The notes under the pieces: model-generated
Database searches by the model: none
The model's input: only the letters and a program-made list of their open reading frames with translations
What the model was told of the DNA's origin: nothing
From: an uncultured Pelagibacteraceae bacterium
GTDB taxonomy: Bacteria; Pseudomonadota; Alphaproteobacteria; Pelagibacterales; Pelagibacteraceae
DNA length: 64,000 bases
Assembly (NCBI GenBank): GCA_902538445.1
Contig: CACBFE010000003.1
Location: forward strand, 34,069-98,068
Direction: 5' to 3'
Part shown: positions 7,755 to 16,779 of the stretch, piece by piece
How positions within the stretch are numbered: position 1 is the stretch's first letter
How the letters are laid out: the number at the start of each line of letters is the position of its first letter
Position numbers and translations under genes: made by a program

Positions 7755-8920
7755 TACGCACTTCGATAAAGCTTAGTCATAACAAATTCTCTGTGACCCA
7801 AAGCTTCAGCACATGTTAATCTACCGTTGGCAACTTTAAGTGTTGTTTCAATAAGTTTATCTCCGGCTTGATCAAGGTTCATTTCTCTTGTTAAAATCTT
7901 AGAAACATCACAATCAACATGTTCACTCATTAACTTAGCTGTTAAAGGATTGGCAGTTAGTTTTACAACAGGTTCTATAGGGTTACCTATGATATTTCCT
8001 TGTCCTGTTGGAAAAAGATGAATATTAAATCCTCCAGCTGCTTGTAAAGTTACACATTCTGCAGCTGCAGAGGAAGTATCCATAAAATATAAACCTTTAC
8101 CTTTTTTGGGTTCTTCAGCTGGTTCTAAAACGTCAATAAATTTTCTAGATCCTATCTTTTGGAAATTTCCAAAAGCCTTTTCCTCAATTGTAGTTAGTCC
8201 TCCTGCTATATTACCTGCAGTGGGTTGACTTTCCGATAAGTCATCAGTCGCTTCTTTTAAAATAAAATCGTTATAATCACTCCATGTCTTCATAAATTTT
8301 TTCTGAGCCTCTGGAGTTGCCCCTCTTTTGGCACATACTTGTTCTGCACCAGTTAGTTCAGAAGTTTCTCCGAAACATAAATGAACGCCTAATGGCTCAA
8401 GTTTATCCATTAAATTTCCAACTGTTGGATTAGATGCAAGACCCGAAGTTGTATCCGACTCGCCACATTTAACTGATATCCATAGATCACTCATTGGACA
8501 TTCTTCTCTTTGTTTTTCAGAGGCCCACATAGAAAATTCCTGGGCTTTCTTGGATGCTTTCATTATTGTTTGAATGTCACCACTTCTTTCAATGTGAAAA
8601 CCTTCAACTGGTTTTCCTGTTTCAGCTATTCCATCAACAATTTTTTTTGTCCATTTTGGTTCAATTCCAATCACAATAACAGCAGCAACATTAGGATTTC
8701 TTCCTGTGCCTATCATTGTTCTAAAATGAAGTTCTAAATCTGCACCAAACTGCAATCTTCCATAGGAGTGAGGTAAAGCTATAGTTCCCTTAATATTGTT
8801 CGCTACCGCTTCAGCACAAGCATTTGAAATATCATCAACTGGAAGAATAATTACATGATTTCTTGTTCCGGCTCTTCCGTTCTCTCTCTTATAACCTAAA
8901 AAACTTTTTGGAATTTCCAT
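7754..8920 (-). CDS. suyB: (2R)-sulfolactate sulfo-lyase large subunit SuyB
   Basis: This 388-residue enzyme belongs to the UxaA/GarD hydro-lyase family ([18 protein letters not shown] near residue 155, [11 protein letters not shown] near residue 187, [19 protein letters not shown] near residue 305). The split into a roughly 390-residue catalytic subunit and a 95-residue SAF-domain partner is the SuyA/SuyB layout. SuyAB cleaves (R)-sulfolactate to pyruvate and sulfite. The divergent xsc, the HpsN-like gene and apr support this over altronate or galactarate dehydratase, which remain the alternative. A seven-base gap separates it from suyA. Confidence 0.82.
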   Translation of the reverse strand: MEIPKSFLGYKRENGRAGTRNHVIILPVDDISNACAEAVANNIKGTIALPHSYGRLQFGADLELHFRTMIGTGRNPNVAAVIVIGIEPKWTKKIVDGIAETGKPVEGFHIERSGDIQTIMKASKKAQEFSMWASEKQREECPMSDLWISVKCGESDTTSGLASNPTVGNLMDKLEPLGVHLCFGETSELTGAEQVCAKRGATPEAQKKFMKTWSDYNDFILKEATDDLSESQPTAGNIAGGLTTIEEKAFGNFQKIGSRKFIDVLEPAEEPKKGKGLYFMDTSSAAAECVTLQAAGGFNIHLFPTGQGNIIGNPIEPVVKLTANPLTAKLMSEHVDCDVSKILTREMNLDQAGDKLIETTLKVANGRLTCAEALGHREFVMTKLYRSA

Positions 8921-8927
8921 ATTAATT

Positions 8928-9215
8928 TTACCACTTTTTTGTTTTTACGTTGTGAACATGAACGTGTTCACCTTTTTTGATTTCTTTAACTACTTTTCCA
9001 ATATCGTGGCCATACTTAAATATTGTATCCCCAACCTTAAGGTCTTTTAGTGCAATTTTATGCCCTAAAGGAACATCGTTTGTCGAAGGAACTTTAACGG
9101 TTTTGTCGTTTTCCATTATCCAAGCGCTACAATCTTGGCCTTTTTTAGTAGTTTCTATTACAACAACTCCCACGTTATCTTTTTCGTCGTGAATGATGAG
9201 ATCGGGCTGTGACAT
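8928..9215 (-). CDS. suyA: (2R)-sulfolactate sulfo-lyase small subunit SuyA
   Basis: This 95-residue protein is a single SAF domain, as found at the N-terminus of altronate dehydratases but here as a separate chain ([19 protein letters not shown], then a VHVHNVKTK end). SuyA is the approximately 8-10 kDa partner of SuyB. It is first in the minus-strand operon suyA-suyB-HIT and starts 75 bases from the divergent xsc. The large subunit has no SAF domain of its own, so the two chains must act together. Confidence 0.82.
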   Translation of the reverse strand: MSQPDLIIHDEKDNVGVVVIETTKKGQDCSAWIMENDKTVKVPSTNDVPLGHKIALKDLKVGDTIFKYGHDIGKVVKEIKKGEHVHVHNVKTKKW

Positions 9216-9290
9216 AAAAATATCTAATGGATATAGACTAAAATTTAGTATAATGAAAGCTAGATTTTTCTTAATACTTTTAGGAGATTT
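9216..9290. promoter_or_regulatory. shared suyA/xsc divergent promoter region
   Basis: This 75-base gap must hold both promoters. TATAAT at 9249-9254 can serve xsc on the plus strand. On the minus strand the overlapping TATACT (9252 down to 9247) can serve suyA. Neither has a good -35 box, as expected if an activator is needed. AGGAGA at 9282-9287 is the xsc ribosome binding site; suyA has no clear one. Confidence 0.45.
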
Positions 9291-11072
9291 ATGGCTAAAA
9301 TGACTACAGAGGAAGCTTTTGTAAAAGTTTTACAAATGCATGGAATTGAACATGCTTTTGGCATCATCGGTTCTGCGTTTATGCCTATCTCAGATATTTT
9401 CCCTGATGCAGGAATTACTTTTTGGGATGTGGCTCATGAGACAAACGGTGGTTTAATAGCTGATGGTTACACTAGGGCTACCGGGAAAATGTCAATGGTC
9501 GTAGCACAAAACGGACCAGGTATAACTGGTTTAGTTACACCAATTAAAACTGCATATTGGAATCATACTCCACTTCTTTTAGTAACACCTCAAGCTGCAA
9601 ATAAAACAATGGGTCAAGGAGGATTTCAAGAAGTAGAACAAATGAATTTGTTCAAAGATATGGTTTGTTATCAAGAAGAAGTTAGAGATCCATCAAGAAT
9701 TGCGGAGGTTTTAAATAGAGTTATTGAGAAAGCTATAAGGGGTTCAGCTCCAGCTCAAATTAATGTTCCAAGAGATTATTGGACTCAAGTAATAGATATT
9801 GAATTACCTCCCATTGTAAGATTAGAAAGGCAAGCTGGCGGTTCAGCAGCAATAGAGGAAGCGGCTAAATTATTATCTAGTGCAAAGTTTCCAGTGATAT
9901 TATCAGGTGCGGGAGTTGTTATTGGTGGAGCAATTAAAGATTGTGTGAAGCTAGCGGAAAAATTAGATTCTCCAGTATGTTCTGGTTATCAACATAATGA
10001 TAGCTTTCCAGGGAGTCATCCACTGGCAGTAGGCCCATTAGGTTACAATGGATCAAAAGCTGCAATGGAATTAATAGCAAAAGCAGACGTTGTATTAGCT
10101 CTAGGAACAAGATTAAATCCTTTTTCAACTTTACCAGGCTATGGAATTGATTATTGGCCAAAAAATGCAAAGATTATTCAGGTAGACATGAATTCAGATA
10201 GGATTGGTCTAACTAAAAAAGTAACTGTTGGAATTTGTGGAGATGCTAAATTGGTAGCTCAACAATTATTAAGCAAACTGTCTCCAAAAGCAGGAGATAC
10301 TGATAGACAAAAAAGAAAAGATTTAATTCACCAAACAAAATCAGCTTGGTTACAAAAACTTTCTAGTTTAGATCACGAGGATGATGATCCGGGCACTGTT
10401 TGGAATAAGGAAGCAAGAGATAGAGATAAAGATCGAATGTCACCTAGACAAGCTTGGAGAGCTATTCAAGCTGGTATGCCCGAGGATGTAATTATTTCAA
10501 GTGACATAGGAAATAATTGCGCTATAGGAAATGCTTATCCAACTTTTGAAAAAGGCAGAAAATATTTAGCTCCAGGTTTATTCGGCCCATGTGGCTACGG
10601 TTTTCCATCTATCTTAGGTGCTAAAATTGGATGTCCAGACACACCTGTAATAGGTTTTGCGGGTGATGGAGCGTTCGGAATAAGTATGAATGAAATGAGT
10701 TCTTGCGCAAGAGAGGAATGGCCAGCAATATCTATGGTTATATTCAGAAATTATCAATGGGGTGCAGAAAAAAGAAACACTACATTATGGTTTGATAACA
10801 ATTTTATTGGAACAGAATTAGATCCAGAATTAAGTTATGCAAAGGTTGCTAATGCATGTGGTTTAAAAGGAGTAACAGTTAATACAATGGAGGAAACCAC
10901 AAAAGCGATTAAACAATCTTGTGAAGACCAAAAGAAAGGTATTACAACTTTTATTGAAGTAATACTTAACCAAGAATTAGGTGAGCCATTTAGAAGAGAT
11001 GCTATGAAAAAACCAGTTCGAGTAGCTGGCATTAGAAAAGAAGATATGAAACCTCAAAAAGGTCTTAACTAA
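9291..11072 (+). CDS. xsc: sulfoacetaldehyde acetyltransferase Xsc
   Basis: This 593-residue thiamine diphosphate enzyme has the three domains of the acetolactate-synthase superfamily. The catalytic Glu lies in DVAHETNGG near residue 50, and the ThDP/Mg motif GDGAFG near residue 458 ends about 30 residues later at NYQWGAEKRN. The GSAFMPISDIFPDAGITFWD segment near residue 27 is typical of Xsc. It turns sulfoacetaldehyde and phosphate into acetyl phosphate and sulfite. The aminotransferase at 35896 would supply the substrate from taurine and the Pta at 28974 would take the acetyl phosphate. It is transcribed away from suyAB. Confidence 0.95.
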   Translation: MAKMTTEEAFVKVLQMHGIEHAFGIIGSAFMPISDIFPDAGITFWDVAHETNGGLIADGYTRATGKMSMVVAQNGPGITGLVTPIKTAYWNHTPLLLVTPQAANKTMGQGGFQEVEQMNLFKDMVCYQEEVRDPSRIAEVLNRVIEKAIRGSAPAQINVPRDYWTQVIDIELPPIVRLERQAGGSAAIEEAAKLLSSAKFPVILSGAGVVIGGAIKDCVKLAEKLDSPVCSGYQHNDSFPGSHPLAVGPLGYNGSKAAMELIAKADVVLALGTRLNPFSTLPGYGIDYWPKNAKIIQVDMNSDRIGLTKKVTVGICGDAKLVAQQLLSKLSPKAGDTDRQKRKDLIHQTKSAWLQKLSSLDHEDDDPGTVWNKEARDRDKDRMSPRQAWRAIQAGMPEDVIISSDIGNNCAIGNAYPTFEKGRKYLAPGLFGPCGYGFPSILGAKIGCPDTPVIGFAGDGAFGISMNEMSSCAREEWPAISMVIFRNYQWGAEKRNTTLWFDNNFIGTELDPELSYAKVANACGLKGVTVNTMEETTKAIKQSCEDQKKGITTFIEVILNQELGEPFRRDAMKKPVRVAGIRKEDMKPQKGLN

Positions 11073-11080
11073 ATCGTAAA

Positions 11081-11461
11081 ATGAAACAAAAAAAACAAAA
11101 CAGAGGCTTTGGGCTGCTGTTTTTTATTGTGTTTCTAGTATTGGCATTATGGCCACTAAAAAACGGTGGAGAAATTAATCTTTACCTAATTTTTATAGCT
11201 TTAATCTTCTTACTACTGGGATTAATCAACTCAAAAATATTAACTCCTTTAAACAAAGGATGGGTAAAATTTGGTGAAATTTTAGGCAGAATAATTGCAC
11301 CAATAGTAATGGCTATAGTTTATTTTTTAATATTAACTCCAGTAAGTTTATTTGTGAGATTGTTTGGTAAAGATTTGATTAGCTTGAAGTTTAACGATAA
11401 TTTAAAGAGTTATTGGATTAAAAGAGAAAAAAATTTAGGAACAATGGATAAACAATTCTAA
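11081..11461 (+). CDS. SxtJ-like small membrane protein
   Basis: This 126-residue protein has a short basic N-terminus and four hydrophobic segments, the last within IIAPIVMAIVYFLILTPVSLFVRLFGKD. That GRIxxPIVM...TPxxLxxRxxGKD pattern is that of the SxtJ family, small membrane proteins found beside NodU-type carbamoyltransferases. Its stop overlaps the start of the DUF5989-like gene (TAATG). The biochemical role is unknown. It follows xsc by only eight bases but belongs by family to the next genes. Confidence 0.75.
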   Translation: MKQKKQNRGFGLLFFIVFLVLALWPLKNGGEINLYLIFIALIFLLLGLINSKILTPLNKGWVKFGEILGRIIAPIVMAIVYFLILTPVSLFVRLFGKDLISLKFNDNLKSYWIKREKNLGTMDKQF

Positions 11462-11613
11462 TGATTGATTTTTTAAAAGAATTTTGGGAATTTTTAAACG
11501 AGAGAAAAAAATATTGGTTATTACCAATAATTATTGTTTTAGCTTTATTTGGAGTTTTAATAGTTTTGAGTCAAGGATCAGCAGTAGCTCCATTTATATA
11601 TACAATTTTTTAA
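11461..11613 (+). CDS. DUF5989-like single-helix small protein
   Basis: This 50-codon gene starts with MIDFLKEFWEFLNERKKYWL, followed by one membrane helix (PIIIVLALFGVLIVLS) and a short outside tail ending in PFIYTIF. Size, order and the basic RKKYW before the helix match DUF5989 proteins, which recur between SxtJ and carbamoyltransferase genes. The start overlaps the SxtJ stop as TAATG, and the stop TAA at 11611-11613 abuts the GTG of the next gene. Confidence 0.75.
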   Translation: MIDFLKEFWEFLNERKKYWLLPIIIVLALFGVLIVLSQGSAVAPFIYTIF

Positions 11614-13449
11614 GTGACATCTATTTTAGGTATATCAGCGTTTTATCATGACAGTGCAGCCGCATTAATCATAGATGGAGAAATTATAGCAGCTGCTCAG
11701 GAGGAGAGGTTTTCAAGAAAAAAACATGACCCAAGATACCCTTTCAATTCAATAAACTATGTTTTGTCTGAGGGAAAAATAAAACTAAGTGATATCGATC
11801 ACATAGTTTTTTTCGAAAAACCTTTTTTAAAATTTGAAAGATTACTCGAAACTTATATGGCATTTGCGCCAAAGGGTTTTAAATCTTTTAGTCTTTCAAT
11901 GCCAATTTGGTTAAGAGAAAAGCTTTTTCAAAAAAAATTCTTATTCGAAAAACTTAAACAGCACGATGAAAAATTTAAGGACATTAAAAAAATTAAATTT
12001 TCCGAACATCATTTTAGTCATGCTGCAAGCGCATTTTTCCCTTCACCTTTTGAAGAAGCAGTCATTTTAACATTAGATGGAGTAGGAGAGTGGGCAACAA
12101 CGACTGTAGCTATAGGTAAAAAGAATAATCTCAAAATGTTAAAAGAAATACATTTTCCTCACTCTTTAGGACTGCTTTATTCTGCTTTTACTTATTATAC
12201 TGGTTTTAAAGTAAATAGCGGTGAATATAAAGTAATGGGATTAGCCCCATACGGTCAGCCAAAATATAAAGATTTAATAATAAATGAATTAATGGACCTT
12301 AAGGAGGATGGCTCATTTAAATTAAATATGAAGTTTTTTGATTATGCTACCGGTTTAACTATGACAAATAAAAAGTTTTCCAAGCTTTTTGGAAATCCTG
12401 TAAGGAATCCAAAGAAAGATTTACTAAAAGATTTTCACATGGATATTGCAGCCTCAATTCAGGCGGTTACCGAGGAAGTAGTGATTAGACTTACTAGAAA
12501 TATTGCTAGTGAATATAAAATAAAAAATTTATGTTTAGCTGGAGGGGTTGCTTTAAATTGTGTGGCGAATGGAAAAATATTAAAAGAAAAGATTTTTGAG
12601 GACATATGGATTCAACCAGCGGCTGGAGATGCAGGAGGTTCTCTTGGAGCAGCATTGGCTTACTGGCATCAAGAATTAAATAAACCTAGGAAAAATTTTA
12701 AAGATCAAATGAAAGGTGCCTATCTAGGACCTAAGTTTTCTGAAAATTTTATAGAAAGTCAGTTAAATAGTTTAAAAGCCGTCTATAGTAAAAAATCTTC
12801 TGATGAGACTGCATCATTTGTTGCAAAAGAATTAGCTAACAGTAAAACGGTTGGCTGGTTTCAAGGTAGGATGGAATTTGGACCTAGAGCCTTAGGAGGA
12901 CGGTCAATTTTAGCTGACCCAAGGTCAGAAAAAATGCAAAAAGAATTAAATTTGAAAATTAAATTCAGAGAGAGTTTCAGACCATTTGCACCCTCAGTAT
13001 TAAGAGAGGAAGTGAACAATTGGTTTGAACTAAATTATGATAGTCCTTATATGCTTTTAGTATCAGACATAAAAAAAGACCTACAAATACCTATGTCTAA
13101 AAATGACAATGAGCTTTTTGGAATAGATAAGTTAAATATTAAAAGATCAAGCATTCCAGCTGTTACTCACGTTGATTATTCAGCAAGGATACAAACAGTT
13201 CATAAAGAAACTAACTCAAAATATTACAACTTATTAAAAGAATTCTATAAGATTACGGGATGTCCAGTATTAGTAAACACTTCTTTCAATGTGAGAGGAG
13301 AACCAATTGTATGTTCTATACAAGATGCATTTAATTGTTTTATGGGAACAAATTTAGATATACTTATCATTGAAAACTTTGTTTTAATAAAAGATGAACA
13401 AGATCAGTCATTAATTAAAAATTATAAGAATAAATTTGAGCTAGATTAG
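11614..13449 (+). CDS. NodU/CmcH family carbamoyltransferase
   Basis: This 611-residue enzyme begins with GTG. The N-terminal Kae1-like nucleotide-binding domain runs to about residue 370 (ISAFYHDSAAALI, SEHHFSHAASAFF with metal-binding His, TLDGVGEW, LAGGVALNCVANG). The C-terminal carbamoyltransferase domain has the FGPRALGGRSILADPR and CPVLVNTSFNVRGEPIV motifs. It uses carbamoyl phosphate and ATP to carbamoylate a hydroxyl, commonly on a glycan or secreted polyketide. The SxtJ and DUF5989 partners upstream and the SGNH hydrolase downstream form a set seen in surface-polysaccharide regions. Its 3' end overlaps the convergent gene by four bases. Confidence 0.9.
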   Translation: MTSILGISAFYHDSAAALIIDGEIIAAAQEERFSRKKHDPRYPFNSINYVLSEGKIKLSDIDHIVFFEKPFLKFERLLETYMAFAPKGFKSFSLSMPIWLREKLFQKKFLFEKLKQHDEKFKDIKKIKFSEHHFSHAASAFFPSPFEEAVILTLDGVGEWATTTVAIGKKNNLKMLKEIHFPHSLGLLYSAFTYYTGFKVNSGEYKVMGLAPYGQPKYKDLIINELMDLKEDGSFKLNMKFFDYATGLTMTNKKFSKLFGNPVRNPKKDLLKDFHMDIAASIQAVTEEVVIRLTRNIASEYKIKNLCLAGGVALNCVANGKILKEKIFEDIWIQPAAGDAGGSLGAALAYWHQELNKPRKNFKDQMKGAYLGPKFSENFIESQLNSLKAVYSKKSSDETASFVAKELANSKTVGWFQGRMEFGPRALGGRSILADPRSEKMQKELNLKIKFRESFRPFAPSVLREEVNNWFELNYDSPYMLLVSDIKKDLQIPMSKNDNELFGIDKLNIKRSSIPAVTHVDYSARIQTVHKETNSKYYNLLKEFYKITGCPVLVNTSFNVRGEPIVCSIQDAFNCFMGTNLDILIIENFVLIKDEQDQSLIKNYKNKFELD

Positions 13450-14486
13450 TTTTTTTTTACAATATTTAATAGTTCAGGAAAAATTATATTAGAAATTTCC
13501 AAAGATCCTTCAGGAGTCGTATGTATTCCATCCCACCAAAATTCACTTTTTCCCTTAAGTTTTCTTGCTAAATCAATACAATTATATTTATTTTTTTTAC
13601 AATGCTTAATGAGTGAATAATTTAAAATAAAAATTCTTTTATCTCCATTTCCAGTTTCAGTAAGTTGATTTATGAAAATTGGCTTCGCATTTAGCTTTTG
13701 AGAGTAAAAAACTAATTTATCAATATTGCTTAAATAATCTTTTATAAGGAGCTTATTTTCATTCTCAAGTTTTTCTAAATTATATATCTTTAATGCTTCC
13801 TCAAATCCTAAAAAATTTTTTTTATCTTTTTTAGTTTTCAAAGCATGTTTTAAATCATAGATTAATTTCTCGTCTTTATTGTAGTATTTGTGTTTAATTT
13901 TTCTCAATAAATCATAAAAAATACTCCTTGATTTTAAATTATCTTTAAATTGCTCTAATTTTGAAGGATTCAAAACATGCCCATCTGACGATTTAATTCT
14001 ATCTTTATTTGCAACAACATCATTTATCCCAATATAGAAAATAAAAAAATTTGGCTTTAATTCCCTCAATTTTGGAAACCAATTTTCAAAATTATAAATA
14101 TGACCAAGAGTGGATTGTCCTTCAATACCAGCATTAATAATTTTTAGATCAAAACTATTATCTAAAAATTTTTGATTTAATAATCCGACTATAGTTAATT
14201 CCTCAGGTTTGTACCTCTCATCTGCCGTGCTACCACCTATCATAAGAGCTTTGATATCTTTTAATTTGATTTCATCACCTCTAAATCCATGATAATTTCT
14301 TTTATAGGTAAAATCATAAGTTTGTTTATTAAAAGTCACAGAATAACTATTTTTTTTTAATCTATGTTCTCTCATATAAGGCCCAAAATTATCTTTATCC
14401 AACCAATACCCAAAAATAATTTCAATTATTAAAAAAAATAAAAAAAATATCAATAAATTATAATAGACTAATTTAAAGGTTCTCAT
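13446..14486 (-). CDS. membrane-anchored SGNH/GDSL-type hydrolase
   Basis: One N-terminal membrane helix (residues about 7-27) is followed by an outside domain. The block I GGSTADERY near residue 88 holds the likely nucleophile Ser. FYIGINDVVANKD carries the GxND block III, and WWDGIHTTPEGS near the C-terminus supplies the D-x-x-H pair. These form the SGNH triad used to add or remove acyl esters on glycans. I chose the ATG at 14486 because it overlaps the methyltransferase stop as ATGA; an ATG at 14501 is also in frame. It pairs with the carbamoyltransferase group. Confidence 0.75.
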   Translation of the reverse strand: MRTFKLVYYNLLIFFLFFLIIEIIFGYWLDKDNFGPYMREHRLKKNSYSVTFNKQTYDFTYKRNYHGFRGDEIKLKDIKALMIGGSTADERYKPEELTIVGLLNQKFLDNSFDLKIINAGIEGQSTLGHIYNFENWFPKLRELKPNFFIFYIGINDVVANKDRIKSSDGHVLNPSKLEQFKDNLKSRSIFYDLLRKIKHKYYNKDEKLIYDLKHALKTKKDKKNFLGFEEALKIYNLEKLENENKLLIKDYLSNIDKLVFYSQKLNAKPIFINQLTETGNGDKRIFILNYSLIKHCKKNKYNCIDLARKLKGKSEFWWDGIHTTPEGSLEISNIIFPELLNIVKKN

Positions 14487-15220
14487 TTTTCTAAAATACA
14501 ATAAATATTATAAGTACAATACTCTTTAAGAAATTTAAACTTACTTAATAAATCAAAAACTATTGAAAATTTATTATCTGATTGATTTGTAGTAAAAAAT
14601 TTTAAATTAAATTTCGAATTTGTAAAAAAATTTTCATAATCCTTGAATGAATATTTACTAAGACCCAATTCCTCAATTTTTTTAATTTTTGATTTGTTTT
14701 TTTTATTATACCTATCAATAATAAATTGATCAGACAAAATTACATGAAGCCAAGGAATTTTTAATTGTGTTCTTCCATGATCCCCATTAAAAAAATTATA
14801 AAGTGGTCCAAAACCAACATATGCCGACCCACCTATGTTTAAAATATCATAAAATTTATTTAAAATTTCAGGTAAATTATTTGTATGTTCAAAAGTATCT
14901 TTTGATACAATCAGGTCAAACTTTTCATTAAAATGCTCTTTTAATATATCTTTATTGTGAAAATTAATTTTATTTTTATATTTGGAATAATTTTCGTTTA
15001 AGTTTTCTTTTGCAAAATTAATTAAATTATTGTTTATATCGATTCCTGTAACTAATTTTACATCACTTTTTGCAATATCTAAACAAAGAGAACCGTGTCC
15101 ACACCCAAAATCAAGAACTGATTTGTTTTCTAGATTAGGTTTTCCACCCAATCTCCTCCAAAATTTCGAATTTTCTATTTTTCCAAAGTTAAAATAATCT
15201 ATATCTTTTTTTTCAAGCAT
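14483..15220 (-). CDS. class I SAM-dependent methyltransferase
   Basis: This 245-residue protein has the SAM motif I VLDFGCGHGSLCLDIA near residue 36, an acidic motif (GIDINNNLINFAKENL) and motif IV FDLIVSKDTFEH, all typical of Methyltransf_11/25 domains. The acceptor is unknown. The later segment (residues about 140-245) is AT-driven and rich in Lys, Asn and Phe. It sits in the overlapping minus-strand chain between the M23 peptidase and the SGNH hydrolase. Confidence 0.75.
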   Translation of the reverse strand: MLEKKDIDYFNFGKIENSKFWRRLGGKPNLENKSVLDFGCGHGSLCLDIAKSDVKLVTGIDINNNLINFAKENLNENYSKYKNKINFHNKDILKEHFNEKFDLIVSKDTFEHTNNLPEILNKFYDILNIGGSAYVGFGPLYNFFNGDHGRTQLKIPWLHVILSDQFIIDRYNKKNKSKIKKIEELGLSKYSFKDYENFFTNSKFNLKFFTTNQSDNKFSIVFDLLSKFKFLKEYCTYNIYCILEK

Positions 15221-15223
15221 AAA

Positions 15224-16018
15224 TTAATTTAATATAGTTGCTGGATCTAATTTAACATCGAACCAATTAAGTCTTATATCTAAATGCGGACCTGTAGCTC
15301 TCCCACTTTTCCCTAAAGTTCCAACAATTTGTCCTTGCTTAACTTTTTGACCAACTTTTACATTAATATCTTTCATATGCATGTATAAAGTGCTTATTCC
15401 GTGTCCATGATCAAAAATAATTGTCCCTCCTGTAAAATACATATTATCTTGCGCTAAAGTAACTACACCATCCATCATAGCTTTGACGGGGGTACCTTCT
15501 GGTGCATGAAAATCTATACCGTAGTGCGGCCTTCTGGGTTTACCGTTTAAAATTCTTTGACTACCATAAACACCAGTAATTATGTATTTATCAACTGGAT
15601 AAATAAATTTATTTTTAAAGAAATCATAAGGCGTATCAATTGACCTTGCTTTTCCGATTAATATATTATCCTTTTTAATTTGCTCATAGACTTCAGGCGG
15701 CGGTGTCACATGTTTTGTATCTAAACCATCAATTCTTTGAATTTCATATTTTCTTTTAAAAACCCTTTTTTCAATTATTTTAGTTTCACCATTTTCTTTA
15801 ATTTTAATTATCACATTATTCTTTCTATCTCTGTCTAAACCAAAAGCAAAATACCCCTGTTTTGAAACTCTAATCTTTTTGTTATCCACCTTTACCGTTG
15901 AATTTGGATTTATTTTTCCCAAAATAAATGATCCCTGTTTAAATTTTCCAAAAAATTCAACTGCGTTTAAAGTTTGGAAATTAAAAATAATAATAAGAGA
16001 TATAATTAGAAACTTCAT
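15224..16018 (-). CDS. M23 family (LytM-like) peptidase, exported
   Basis: The N-terminal signal peptide (MKFLIISLIIIFNFQTLNAVEF) directs this 264-residue protein to the periplasm. A beta-rich domain is followed by an M23 core: HYGIDFHAPEGTPVKA supplies the HxxxD zinc ligands and STLYMHMKD the catalytic His. The usual HLH of the third motif reads HLD (GPHLDIRLN, residues about 245-253), so an Asp replaces the last zinc ligand. It would trim peptidoglycan cross-links or bind and regulate. The ATG overlaps the upstream SDR stop (ATGA). Confidence 0.85.
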   Translation of the reverse strand: MKFLIISLIIIFNFQTLNAVEFFGKFKQGSFILGKINPNSTVKVDNKKIRVSKQGYFAFGLDRDRKNNVIIKIKENGETKIIEKRVFKRKYEIQRIDGLDTKHVTPPPEVYEQIKKDNILIGKARSIDTPYDFFKNKFIYPVDKYIITGVYGSQRILNGKPRRPHYGIDFHAPEGTPVKAMMDGVVTLAQDNMYFTGGTIIFDHGHGISTLYMHMKDINVKVGQKVKQGQIVGTLGKSGRATGPHLDIRLNWFDVKLDPATILN

Positions 16019-16779
16019 TTCGCAGTCCAGCCCCCATCAATAACAATTGAACTCCCAGTAATCATTGAAGATGCATCTGAAGCCAAAAAAGCAACTGCAG
16101 TTGCAACATCACTTACTGTAACAACTTTGTTAATTGGAGTACTTTCCATAACGTATTTATTGTAATTTTTATCTGCAAAATATTTTTTTGTTCTTGGAGT
16201 CATAACTAAATTAGGGCAAACACTATTAACTCTGATATTGTATTTAGCTAAATCTAATGCCATACCTTTTGTTAAACCCTCTACACCAAATTTAGTCATA
16301 CTATAAACTGTTCTTTTTTTTCCTGCTACAATTCCGAAAATAGAAGAAATATTAATAATTGAACCGTTTTTTCTTTTTAGTTTTATGATTTGGTTAGCAC
16401 AAAGTTGAGCAACATTAAAAACTGCTTTAGTGTTTATGTTTAGTAAAGTTTCTAATGAAGACTTCTTTACATTTAAAAAAGGTTCAGGGATATTAGTTCC
16501 AGCATTATTAACTAAAATATCTAATTTTTTTAATTTAGAAATAAATATTTTTATACGATTGAAATTGTTTACATCACAATTAAATGACACATATTTTACT
16601 CTTAATTTCTTAATTATCTTACCCAGGCTGTTTAATTCACTTTGATTTCTTCCAATTGCTATCACATTTCCACCTGCCTCAGCTATTGCTTGAGCTGTTC
16701 CTCTGCCTAATCCTTTTGTGGCTCCAGTAATTAAAGCAGTTTTACCTTTTAAATTAATATTCTTTAAAAAAAGGCCCAT
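16015..16779 (-). CDS. short-chain dehydrogenase/reductase (first of a tandem pair)
   Basis: The Rossmann motif TGATKGLG, the NNAGTN turn, the catalytic Ser region INISSIFG and the YSMTKFGVEGL YxxxK pair mark an active classical SDR that uses NAD(P). I set the start at 16779, where ATG overlaps the stop of the neighbouring SDR (TAATG); an ATG at 16794 would add five residues. The ending IDGGWTAK is nearly the same as in that neighbour, so the two are tandem duplicates. A role in interconverting hydroxy and keto forms of C3 sulfonates is possible from context only. Confidence 0.85.
   Translation of the reverse strand: MGLFLKNINLKGKTALITGATKGLGRGTAQAIAEAGGNVIAIGRNQSELNSLGKIIKKLRVKYVSFNCDVNNFNRIKIFISKLKKLDILVNNAGTNIPEPFLNVKKSSLETLLNINTKAVFNVAQLCANQIIKLKRKNGSIINISSIFGIVAGKKRTVYSMTKFGVEGLTKGMALDLAKYNIRVNSVCPNLVMTPRTKKYFADKNYNKYVMESTPINKVVTVSDVATAVAFLASDASSMITGSSIVIDGGWTAK

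Noticed and set aside
7754..9215. Altronate or galactarate dehydratase
   Set aside because: Family motifs are shared, but the separate small and large subunits and the neighbours xsc and apr favour SuyAB. No uronate genes are nearby.
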